Positions 43,000 through 52,575 of a DNA stretch of 64,000 nt are shown here, piece by piece. The notes beneath the pieces are model-generated. The model had not been told where the DNA came from. It did no database searches and saw only the letters and a program-made list of their open reading frames with translations. The stretch spans positions 2,356,001 to 2,420,000 of the forward strand of contig JAMXDE010000011.1 of NCBI GenBank assembly GCA_026770025.1, given 5' to 3'. The DNA is from Craspedostauros australis. Its lineage: Eukaryota > Bacillariophyta > Bacillariophyceae > Mastogloiales > Achnanthaceae. The translations under genes and the position numbers were made by a program. Position 1 is the stretch's first letter; the number at the start of each line of letters is the position of its first letter.

Positions 43000-45654
43000 A
43001 TGAAAGGACAAGCACCAGTCGTGCTGGTGGCCTTGGCCGTCGGCATCACCAATGCTTTTGTCGCCGATGCATTCATCACCTCTCCATTTGTCAACATCCC
43101 GCGCGGATCTTCGATTTCCATTCATGAGGAAGGGCAGCGTGACATGGGCATCCGGCCATGGATGATGCGACGACTCGATACCATTACTCGTTGCAACAGC
43201 CATCAGATCAGCAATCAGAAAATCTACAACGGCAATAACCTGCCAATGGTAGCGCTGTCGGCAACCAGATCGACAAAGAACGAGGAAGATCAAAGTGCCA
43301 CCATCGACATTCCTACCAATGTCGATGCCGATCTCGATCGCAGTACCAATGTGAGCGGCGACAAGGAGGCACCACAGATCCAAGATGCTGTTACCGATGC
43401 CAGCAACGACAACAACGACGACGATGATGCACAAATGGATGACGAAGAGCTGTTGCGCGAGGCCACGATCGAAATGTTGCAGGATCTGTGCGATCAGTTC
43501 CGACTGTCGAAGGATGGATCCAAGCCGGTCCTATTGCAACGCCTCCGAGATTTCGCGGAAGAAAAAGCAGAGCAGGAGCGTCAGAATCTTCTCGAGCGCA
43601 AGAAACGCGTGGAAGAGGGTACAGGCAATGAGAAGGAACGATACGAGATTGTGGAGAGTGGTAGCAAGCCATTAGATGACGATGCGATGGAAGACGAGGC
43701 GGAGGTCGGGTTCTTCTATTATCAGAGCCCTCAGGTGGACGAGTCAAACTCAAAGAATAAAACCGTGACTTCCACAAAGTCAGGAGATGGCGAAGAGACG
43801 TCAGTGTCCACCGATGTGCAAGCTACGGATAAAGACGACGATGACGCTGCAGATGAAGACGACGACGAGGATGATGACGAGGATGATGGCGATGATGACG
43901 ATGCAACACCTCACATAACCGCCGAAACCAAATGGGCGGTCATGGAGAGAGACAACTACAAGAAGTACCCGACGATGCCTCCGCCGCCAGACATTGAACC
44001 AAACGAGAAGGGAGAACGAGTTGTGACCGTGTACTCCACCACGGACATAAATGACTTGACGGGCGTTGCTGCAGCCCAACCAGGGCAGATCGGAAACATG
44101 GATCCCATGGTGGCTGGAGGTGACGATGCGCAGAGAAGCGCGTGGGATACGAGCGCAGGCGCCGCGGGGGCCCAGACCAAGGGCGCGCACACGGATTCGC
44201 AGCTCGATGAGGCCAAGGAGAAGGTTGCGGAGCTTGTGTCCGCGCTGCTGACCATGACGGGTGCTCCTGGATTCCTGCAAGACCCGGATGAACTCTCCAT
44301 GATGGGAGTGATGCGCCGTTCCAAGTACACATCGCCGGACGGATACAAAGGTTTCGATCCCCGGGAGGTATCCAGCGACGACCTCAGCGCCACGTCTCGC
44401 TTCTTGAGAGCGGGCCGCGGTCAGGTTCTGGGATCTGTGATGGACGAATTCGAACTGCGCGCCGTGGGATACGACGGTCCGGCAGGTGACGACAAGAGGA
44501 AGGGCGGCGGGCATTACCGAGAGGCTATCAAGGTTCGAACATTCCTTGAAGGATACCGCAAGGCCGAAGTTGGTCGCATCGCCCGTGAGACGGTGACGAT
44601 GCTGCTGGACAAGATGGCGTCGGAGGGGATCGAAGAATGGGACATCACTCTCTCCAGCATGACTAGAAGCAGCGATGACACCAGCGATGATGGTGGTGAA
44701 TTGAACGATTCTCTCATCGATTACTTGACCGACGCCATTCGTCAGCAGGAGAAGAAGGTGGAGAGGATCGCAAAAGGCCGCAAGAACATCCCACCACCCG
44801 AGCAACATGAAGACACCAAGGTTGCTGAGGTTGCCAATGCCACAGGCGATGCTTCCGACAAGGCGCCAGCCCCAGGCGAGGAAGATCGCTTGCAGGAGCT
44901 GTGGAAGACGGAGACACATGATGGGGAGAAGGTCGAGACCTTCGATCCCAACAATCCGGCTGCTAAGCGCATTCTGGAGGAGGAGCTCAAGAAGTCCCAA
45001 AACGAAGTCATCCAACCACCCATTCCAACGTCGGCAGAGGAGAAGCTGCTCTTGTTGCTCAAGGTGTTGAAGGAACGCATTCAAGTCGAGGCCGCGTTCG
45101 GCTTTGATGAAAAGTCCAGGAACCTGCGCGTGCTGTCGTACTGCTGTCAGCTTCCGACCAACGCGCTGCGCACGGAGCTTATTTTGAAGGAGTTTGGGAC
45201 GTCCCTGAATGTGAGTACGAGCATCTATCTACGCATGATATCATTGTCTACAACGTTCGTGATGATGATGATGATGATGATGATGTGTCTGATTCTGTTA
45301 CACCTTTCGCTCTCTGACTGTCAACATGTTGCTCTGGGTTCTCACGTATTATTCCACTTCCAACCTCGTCTCATTTCGCTTTCTCCATCACTATCGCAAC
45401 AATGACAACGATGATGACAACGACTGCAACGAATGGCAATACTCTCAATGTACCATATTGTCATGGTTTGACAGCGCTTGGACTCCTTCGTCGAGCTCAT
45501 CTCGAGTTCCGTGGAGTACGTGGAGAGCACTTCGTACCAGCTGAAACCGGGAGGGGACACGAAGTTGAACCCGCGCATGCTCAAAAGCATCCTGGAATTG
45601 GCGGCGGAGGTCCGGGAGAGTCAGAGTTTGAAGGCAGCCGCAGCACAGCGTTGA
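43000..45654 (+). CDS. Plastid-targeted acidic protein with SAP domain
   Basis: The exons are 43000-45210 and 45475-45654. The 264-bp intron (GTGAGT...GACAG, containing a GAT repeat) is phase 0 and joins GTSLN-RLDSFVELISSSVEY. The product is 796 residues from ATG 43000 (MKGQAPVVLV). A signal peptide precedes NAFVADAFITSPFV, which contains Phe-bearing plastid-entry-like sites. A SAP domain (ATIEMLQDLCDQFRLSKDGS, residues about 155-188), a small DNA/RNA-binding helix-extended-helix, follows an acidic stretch. A second, very acidic run of Asp/Glu lies near 43830-43900. The C-terminal half is folded-looking (FLRAGRGQVLGSVMDEFELR, ETVTMLLDKMASEGIEEWDI, LLLLLKVLKERIQVEAAFGF). No known family is recognised for it. 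A role in the plastid nucleoid or plastid RNA metabolism is plausible from the SAP domain alone. Confidence 0.75.
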
Positions 45655-46221
45655 GGTGTGCAGCGTGATGCAAGCAATGCAATGAAGCACAAAGCACAAC
45701 AGAACAGGAGTAGGAAATGGTAGCACTGTAGGAACAACAAGACGTCCACTAACGGTTTTAGGGAAGATACCTTGAAGAATTCTTCAATGAACTGGAGTCG
45801 TTCCCCTCATGTTGGATTGTTTCACATATTATGATTAGCATCGCACAGTTGTTGGCGATAACATCGTGTAAATTGAAGAGACACTTTTACTGCGCCGTTC
45901 ATATCCGCATTGCGCAGGTAACAAATACAATCAAGATTTACTTTTAATATCTCATGGTCGTAGTAGTAAGATGTACATTGCGAAGTTCCATCCATGGCGT
46001 TTCTGTGAAGCGCGTTTGTTTTCCGCTTCCACCCTATCCATACAACGGATATGTGTTGTGGATTGCTTCGTTTGGTTGTGTTGTGTTGAACTGAGCGTTA
46101 CACAGAGTGGGACTTGTCCCTACTCCATTCCATTGGTCTGCGCTCCCATTCCAACAAGCGTGCGCGGTAGGGGGCATCATTGACACCACACCCGATCGCG
46201 TATCCATCGTCAGCGGACTGA
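45655..46221. other. Convergent 3' spacer
   Basis: This lies between the 3' ends of the SAP gene and the small 127-residue gene. No gene, RNA or repeat is seen. Confidence 0.5.
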
Positions 46222-46934
46222 TTATGGGTTCTGCTTGGTCTCGGCCTTGACTGGGACCTTGGCCTTGACCTTCTCAACCTTCTCGACGCCCTCTGGCTTG
46301 TCGACAGGTCTGGACAGGACCATGAGCAGTGTTCCAGTGTTGTACTTCATTCCTCCCTTGACACTGTCGTGGATGACGTTCATGAGGTCGACCCAATGCT
46401 TCTCATCCTCACGGGTCATGCGGGCATATCCCTTGTTGGAGATGTAGTTGAATGCCTGTTCGTTGGATGCATCGATGTTCAGCAGAGCAGTGGAGTTCGT
46501 TAACAGTGCATGGAAGGTGGGGAGTGGGTGAGAAGTTTGCGCTTGCGTGGTGGTGGTAGATACAGCAGCGGCATTTGTTTGTTTGTGCAAGCCAACGCAT
46601 GCATGCCCATGATAGAACGCCATGCCGCTACGCCTCTTAATCCAAGATCATCATCTGATCCCATGGGCTTGCTGAACTGCAGTTGACTCCATTGGCGACT
46701 GCTGACTGTTCAGCACATCATCAGTGTCGTCGCCAGCATTGTCATTGCCACCACGCGAAGCGCCACACATGCTACGCAACTCACCTCCTCGAAGAAGTCG
46801 AAGTAGACGCGGTTTCCTTGCTCCTCGCGAACGAGGAAGTCACCCTTTTCAAATCCGGCAGAGATGGTAGCGATGTTCATTGGAGTGATTTCTGGAGCGG
46901 CAACGATGGCTTCCTCTGGTTGTGCACTCGACAT
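46222..46934 (-). CDS. Small conserved-looking protein, unknown
   Basis: The exons are 46785-46934 and 46222-46455. The 329-bp intron (GTGAGT...GAACAG) is phase 0 and joins FDFFEE-AFNYISNKG. The product is 127 residues (MSSAQPEEAI). The centre looks like a compact folded domain (GFEKGDFLVREEQGNRVYFD, YARMTREDEKHWVDLMNVIH, KYNTGTLLMVLSRP), with a Lys/Val/Glu-rich tail (VEKVEKVKAKVPVKAETK) that resembles a flexible or microtubule-like basic end. There is no targeting peptide and no membrane helix. I do not recognise the family. Splice continuity and composition make it a real gene. Confidence 0.65.
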
Positions 46935-47738
46935 TGACTGGTGGTGGTGATGCTAAGATCTGGTATTTTATGTGGACGTCAGGCAACAGTGCTGGCGATG
47001 ATGGTGCTGTTGCTGTTGTTGTCGCTGTTGGTGGTGGTGACTGTGGTGGTGTTGACGGTAACGACTGTGGCGACTGTGGTGGTGTTGACGGTGATCTGGC
47101 GCGAGCGCGAGTGCAAGTCCGCGAGGTTGTTTGGCGAGTGTTGTTTCGCGACATGGAGGGTGAGTCTCTTTTCCAAATTCGCAGACGATTGGTAGATGAC
47201 CGTTGGGATTCACGCGCATTTAATTGTGTTCGGGCACGCTCGTGTTCCTGACTTTTAACAGCTCTTTTTTACCATTTCTTCATTCATGAATAAAGTATAA
47301 ATCGCCAGCTACGTATAACCAAGGTTCTTAGGACTAGCCTCATTCGTAGATTGGCAGAACACGGACTGGAGATTTGCCTTCGCTTGGTGGCCAGCACAAG
47401 ATGGATGTTGATGGCGTTGCAGGAGAGAGTGAAGATCTCTGTTGAACAGGCTAGAGTAGAGCAGAGTTGCATTGATCCACGACCACCATGCCATAATAAT
47501 ATTAGATAGCACCAACCAAGTGTGAATGTTGTTTAGAGTTAGAGTAGGCTTCCTCTCTCTCTAGAGAGAAAGTGAACTGAGAGCGAGTGTTGACCTTGGA
47601 TTTGAATCGTCAGCATTCATCGGACGTGCGCCATCAAACAAAGTGTTGAAGACGAATGTCAAAGTCTGGATGGCTGGACTGTGCCATACCAAACTCCAGA
47701 CAGATAATACTATGGTATGGTAGGACTTCTATGATACC
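46935..47738. other. Spacer with trinucleotide-rich promoter DNA
   Basis: Near 47000-47090 there are GTTGTTG/GTGGTG-rich repeats with a roughly 33-bp near-duplicate (GTGGTGGTGTTGACGGTAAC and GTGGTGGTGTTGACGGTGAT). At 47552-47570 a CTCTCTCTCTAGAGAGA palindrome occurs. No gene is seen. Confidence 0.45.
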
Positions 47739-48764
47739 TTAAAGCTCGCGTGGTGGTGGCAAATCGACCTCCTCGAGCCATGTTTGAAGAGCAGCCTCGA
47801 CCTTTGGGAATGCATCGGATGCAACCGCGCCTCCCTTCTTCTTCAGTAGCTTTTGGTAGGCATCCACTTCGACCACGAATGCTTTCCATTTCTGATGAAC
47901 GTTATGGTGAGTTGATGACGAAGAGCAACGAGTTTAGTTGAGTGCGACAAGCAAGCAGAGTGTTGGTGAGGAAATGTTTGTCATGTATTGCAGTGATGAC
48001 GGCGTGCGAAGATCGTGCATCTTCAGCACTCGCTGGTGTGTAAACAGGGTGGGCACACACTTCCACATTGCACCATACTCTTGCACTCCCATTTGGAACC
48101 AACGCCACCACGATCGTAACGATAGAAACGCACAACAAGACTAAAGAAACACGCATTGAGCCAATCCGTGTTGTCCTGCACTTCTCTCCGAAGCAAATTC
48201 GCCATTCACTCTGCACACGAATAACGAATAACGAACAACCAACTATTGCACTCCGCTCACCTTGACGGCCGGCAAGGAATCCGGCGCAGTCGTGGAATTG
48301 CGTCGGAAGGCATTGGACAGCAAGTATCCTGCCGTCGTGATGTCCTTCCATGTTCCAGTTTCGTCACCGCTGAAGTAGGCCTTGGCAGGACCGGAATCGC
48401 CGCCTTCAAGTGCGGTCTGCGCGACGATCAAGGCCTGGATGGATTTGGTGACGCGCTCGTTGTATCGTTGCTTGGCAGACAGCAGGTAGGCTCCGCCGGC
48501 CGTGGCACCACCGGAAGCCGATGCGACAGGGGCGTCCGAGAGCAGTGTCGTTGATGTGGCGGTGGCAATGGCCGATGCCAAGAACGCATTCTTCAAGAAT
48601 TGACGTCGGTTTGGTGCGTCTTCCGCGCCATCATGGCTGTTGGAGGTAACAGCTACACTCACTCTCTGCGATCGTTGCGCTGTGCTGAGTGGCTGGGGCG
48701 CGAAGGCGCTCGTTTGGCTTAGAACGCAAGCGAGCGCGAGAAGAGTGATGGCAGCGAGATTCAT
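47739..48764 (-). CDS. Thylakoid lumen protein, Psb31/PsbQ-like helical bundle
   Basis: The exons are 48261-48764 and 47739-47891. The 369-bp intron (GTGAGC...ATCAG) is phase 0 and joins LPAVK-KWKAFVVEV. The product is 218 residues from ATG 48764 (MNLAAITLLA). It carries three targeting layers: a signal peptide ending TSAFAP (a textbook ASAFAP plastid motif), a transit segment, then RRQFLKNAFLASAIATATST, a twin-arginine thylakoid signal with a cut near ASASGG. The mature part is about 140 residues of helices (RYNERVTKSIQALIVAQTAL, WKAFVVEVDAYQKLLKKKGG, FPKVEAALQTWLEEVDLP). Size, Tat signal and helical pattern resemble extrinsic photosystem II proteins of diatoms (Psb31, PsbQ-prime). The subfamily is not settled. 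Confidence 0.75.
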
Positions 48765-49604
48765 GATGTCGTTCGTCTTGCAGCGTTGAATGGGAAGAAG
48801 GTGTATGCAGTGGTCGGTGGTTGACAGACTTCCTGTTGGCATCACAAATTGTGCTGATGTTGTGTGGTTGGTAGGAATAGATCGTAGCTCGTGGGGTAGG
48901 TGCGATGTGATGTTTCCTCCAGTAGTCGTATGCGAATAGACGGCGGCACAGATCGTGGTGGTGGCAATGGCGTTGATGTCAGCTGATGGGGGTTTGGGTT
49001 GTTGACGTTGATCGTATCTTTGTTGACACCAGCCAAGATACCAACAGCAACATCGGAATGACTCAGCGGACCGCGAATCTTGATTTGGATGAGAAGTATT
49101 CTCGTGCGTGATCCCATACTCGTAGACTGATGTTTGGAGCAAGAGGCCAGAGAGTTGAGTTGGGCAGACAGCCAAGGCATCTCTACCAAGAGCCTACGCT
49201 GGGGATGGCTAGCCTCCGCCCCAGAGCCAACTCTTACGTCTCCCTATTTCTACTGCAGCAGCGAAACAATATCTCCGCCGTCGCCGGCGCCCCATAACTT
49301 ATATGGTATGCTCCAACGTGTTGCTGAGGACCCCATGCTGTCGCCAACTGGTCTTGCTCTTGTTGGTATGGTACCTAATTTTAAATCTACATCGGCGCCA
49401 TTCGTCCCATGTGCCAATCGCTTCTCTTCACCTCACCCTCTTGAAGGTCCGAGGTCAAGCCAGTCCATTCCAGTCCAATTCAATTCCATCCAACTGGCTC
49501 CAACCAAGATGCTATCGCAATTTGAGCGCACGTGTATGCAACACCAATTCGCCACTAAAAATCGGACGAGTGCACGAATGCGCGATATCCCCCTCCCCTT
49601 TCAG
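48765..49604. other. Spacer between two plastid-protein genes
   Basis: This holds the 5' flank of the lumen protein gene and the 3' flank of the DUF1997-like gene. A plus-strand open frame (49134-49616) has no protein-like pattern. A run of near-repeats TCCAGTCCA/TTCAATTCCA lies at 49465-49500. No tRNA or snRNA was recognised. Confidence 0.4.
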
Positions 49605-50504
49605 TTAATGGCTTGATGCAAACTTGGATGCGAAATGCTCCTCGAATGCAGTCAAGGCCTTGCCCAAATCGCGATCCAACACCTTCTGGATGGATGCCCC
49701 TCCGCTCTCCTCCGCCTTCTCTTTGTTGGTTGGAAGGATGCGCAGCAGGAAGGCGGGGAAATTGATGCTGACAACGAGCTCGACGTCACTTTCAAATCGA
49801 ATCTTGTCATCTTCGATGATGGGTTGGAATCTGTTCAACGACATCGTCTTGGTTTGTCCTTCTCCTTCGTCATCGGCGTCGGCGTCCGCGCTTTGCTTGT
49901 TGGCACCCGAGAGCTTGTTGTAAACCCACACGACGGGCGGCAATCCGGAGACGGAGGACTCATCATTGATCATGGTGAACTCGTAGCTGACCAATCCGTT
50001 GTCCGCATTCGGGATGATCTTGGCGCCAATGTTGGCGGTCGATTTGAGGTGCAATCCGGGAAAGTCGACACCGCTCGTCGTGACATTGTAGATAACGTCG
50101 GCGTCGGTGGGAGCGGTGGCACCCGACTCTTCACATTCGGACTGCCACATCTTGAGGAGATCGTCGCTTGTGGGTTGCGGATAGATGGGCAGATCCTTGC
50201 CACCGGAGAGAAGCAGCTGGATGGTATCGTCGTCGTCGAGGAATTCCTGGATCTGCTCCATCTTGATGGATTCCAGCGGGAATTCCTTCGATGTGATCTG
50301 GGTCTTGCCCTGCAGCTTGAGGGTGGCCGTCTTGGACTTCGTCGCTGTGACCGTCGACGCGTCTGTAGCGGTCTCAGCCTGCGACGAGTGGATGGTCAAG
50401 GCGCCAGGCAACATCGTCCTTTGTTGCAATGCGGGCACCGAACCCACTTGGAACGACGCTGCCATCGTCATTGCCGACATAGCGATCAGCACTTTGGTTT
50501 TCAT
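49605..50504 (-). CDS. DUF1997-like plastid protein
   Basis: This is a single exon of 299 residues from ATG 50504 (MKTKVLIAMS); in-frame ATGs at 50528 and 50588 would add Asn/Gln-rich leader encoded by a CAACAGACAG microsatellite. The N-terminus (VLIAMSAMTMAASFQVGSVP) is a signal peptide with an AASF site like the plastid-entry motif. The mature domain begins KLQGKTQITSKEFPLESIKM, and includes FLDDDDTIQLLLSGG, PPVVWVYNKLSG and SDVELVVSINFPAFLLRILP, ending in a helix (VLDRDLGKALTAFEEHFASK). This layout matches DUF1997, a family of cyanobacterial and chloroplast proteins of unknown function. Recognition is from overall pattern, so it is moderate. Confidence 0.65.
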   Translation of the reverse strand: MKTKVLIAMSAMTMAASFQVGSVPALQQRTMLPGALTIHSSQAETATDASTVTATKSKTATLKLQGKTQITSKEFPLESIKMEQIQEFLDDDDTIQLLLSGGKDLPIYPQPTSDDLLKMWQSECEESGATAPTDADVIYNVTTSGVDFPGLHLKSTANIGAKIIPNADNGLVSYEFTMINDESSVSGLPPVVWVYNKLSGANKQSADADADDEGEGQTKTMSLNRFQPIIEDDKIRFESDVELVVSINFPAFLLRILPTNKEKAEESGGASIQKVLDRDLGKALTAFEEHFASKFASSH

Positions 50505-51074
50505 GTTACGGGCGCAGTTGGGGCTCATGATGTTCTTGCAGTTGCTGTCTGTTGCTGTCTGTTGCTGTCTGTTGCTATTGGTTGGCAATGCCCGTTGAGG
50601 AATGCAGTTGTTTGGGTTGTGGAATTATGAGCATCGCAGCCAGAACCTGGAGAAACCATGAGAACAGTGCACACGCGTTTGTTCGGAGAAGGTGTGGGGA
50701 GGAAGTGTTCACCACGATCTTCTCTCCTCGCGTCATCGTCTGCATCTGTCACTTTCTTCACTTCGCCACAAGTTGTCCAAAGGGGATTGACGATTTGTGC
50801 ATGCAGAATTAGTATCGTGATTGAAAGCATCTCATGACTCGAACTGTTGGTCGTGAATTAGGCATGAATCGGAGAATCTTGTATTTTGATCAACCTTGGA
50901 GCTAGTCTTCCTGTCCAATCCTGGATCTCCCACCAACCAACAAAGAGAAACCGAAGTCAACAGCATTCGACATCGCTCAACACCATCCCCATCCACATCG
51001 AAGAACACGCACGCGCTCATACTCATACTCATACTCTTGCTCATACTGGTAATCACAGCACACAGCACAAAATC
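50505..51074. other. Divergent promoter interval (DUF1997-like / TSR3)
   Basis: At 50540-50580 there is a GTTGCTGTCT microsatellite (about three and a half units) just upstream of the chosen DUF1997-like start. A stretch reading CTCATACT in near-tandem lies at 51017-51050, just before TSR3. No gene is seen. Confidence 0.5.
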
Positions 51075-51989
51075 ATGGGAAAACAGAAACGAAACGGCAA
51101 ACGATCGAACCACCGTGGTGGTGGCAGCAACAAGCAGCACGCCCGCCATGGCGGTGTCATGGACATCGCCGACGACGACGTGCGACGACGCAACAACGTC
51201 GGCGAACTGCAATGCACCGAGATCGACGCCGATCTGAATAATCCCCTGGAGGGCCTGAAGCTGCGCATGTGGGACTTTGCGCAGTGCGATCCCAAGCGAT
51301 GCACGGGCGCGCGGTTGGCGCGACGCGGCGTCTTTCAGAGGATGCCGTTGAAGCAGCCGTTTCGCGGCATCGTGCTGAGTCCGGAAGGCAAGGTCGCCGT
51401 GAGTCCGTCCGATACGGAGATCCTGGAACGCAGCGGCATGTCTCTCATCGACTGTTCGTGGGCGCGGTTGCAGGAGATACCGTTCCGTCAGATGCAGGCG
51501 GGGCATCACCGGCTGCTGCCCTTCATGGTGGCGGCCAACAACGTCAATTACGGTCGGCCCGGCAAGCTCAGTTGCGCGGAGGCCGCGGCAGCGACGCTGT
51601 ACATCTGTGGCAAGCAGGAGGCGGCGAGGGCACTGCTGGAGGAGTTTTCGTGGGGTGAGGAATTCTTCAAGCTCAATAGTCCGGTCCTGGATCTGTATGC
51701 ATCGTGCGATGGTCCGGAGGATGTCGTGACGAAGCAGAATGAATGGCTGCAGGAGGCGCAACGGGAAACCAAGACGGTATCCACGGATCCCAACCATGGT
51801 GTGCCCGGTGAGCTACCTCCGACGGATGATGATCTCGATAACGGTGGCGGATACGATGAATACGGAGAGTACGGCGAATACGTGGAATCAGAGGAGGAGA
51901 TGGAGCTGGACAAGTTTGGCAACTTCGTTGTCAAGTCAAAAGCGGAACCCACCGATGCAGAAGAAGACGCAGCTAACGGAGAGCAGTAG
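51075..51989 (+). CDS. TSR3: 18S rRNA aminocarboxypropyltransferase TSR3
   Basis: This is a single exon of 304 residues (MGKQKRNGKR). TSR3 transfers the aminocarboxypropyl group of AdoMet to the hypermodified pseudouridine of 18S rRNA, a late cytoplasmic step of 40S ribosome maturation. The family signature LRMWDFAQCDPKRCTGARLA is at about 63-82. It is followed by PFRGIVLSPEGKVAVSPSD, SLIDCSWARLQEIPFRQM, HHRLLPFMVAANNVNYGRPG and KLSCAEAAAATLYICG, all characteristic. The N-terminus is basic and Gly-rich, and the C-terminus acidic with EYGEYGEY repeats and FGNFVVKS, as in yeast Tsr3. The gene is complete and ordinary. Confidence 0.95.
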   Translation: MGKQKRNGKRSNHRGGGSNKQHARHGGVMDIADDDVRRRNNVGELQCTEIDADLNNPLEGLKLRMWDFAQCDPKRCTGARLARRGVFQRMPLKQPFRGIVLSPEGKVAVSPSDTEILERSGMSLIDCSWARLQEIPFRQMQAGHHRLLPFMVAANNVNYGRPGKLSCAEAAAATLYICGKQEAARALLEEFSWGEEFFKLNSPVLDLYASCDGPEDVVTKQNEWLQEAQRETKTVSTDPNHGVPGELPPTDDDLDNGGGYDEYGEYGEYVESEEEMELDKFGNFVVKSKAEPTDAEEDAANGEQ

Positions 51990-52575
51990 AGTACTTGTAC
52001 TCTCGAGTGGAATGCTCATACATACATAGCGGCGCCTTCCTTTCTCTCCGCTCAAACATGATCCGAGTGTGCTGCTGCAAATCTTGTATTAATCAATTTA
52101 TTGAAATCGAGTATATACTCGTGGAGCGGTAGAATAACTGTCGATTCTGCTCGTTGAAATCGTTCTGCATCCACACTGTTGCAGAGTTAGTGAGACTTTG
52201 TTCTCGCTTGTTGTTTTTTCCGTTCTGTCTGTGTCGCAGAAAGTCGGCCACAGATGTAGCTCGCCCCCCATACTTGTAAATGTATAACTCGTACGTCGGT
52301 ATGAGTGCTGTATTGTATTGCGTTGTATTGCGTTTCTCTGTGGTGCTTGTATCAGTCTGCCTGTCATGTGATTGTAAATATGGTATGGTATGGCATGGTG
52401 CTGTTTGGCATTTTGTGTTTGCATATCATGGATATCATGAATGAATGGATTGGATGGACGAATGATGAATGGGATTGGTCGTCAATGACACTTCACCCTT
52501 GTGTGCGTGCACGTGCGCTTGTCCATCACTCCTCGTCGCCAGTGTTGCTGGCTATTGCAGCGTGCTTTGCGACGC
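51990..52575. other. Convergent 3' spacer
   Basis: This lies between TSR3 and asparagine synthetase. Repeated short TGTATTG/TGCGTTG phrases occur at 52310-52335. No gene is seen. Confidence 0.5.

Noticed and set aside
43801-45084. 427-codon minus-strand open frame
   Set aside because: It is antisense to the SAP-domain gene and consists of Leu/Arg/His-rich shadow sequence.
49170-49320. Possible tRNA or snRNA
   Set aside because: No cloverleaf, A/B box pair or snRNA signature could be drawn.
49635-50630. 331-codon plus-strand open frame
   Set aside because: It is antisense to the DUF1997-like gene.
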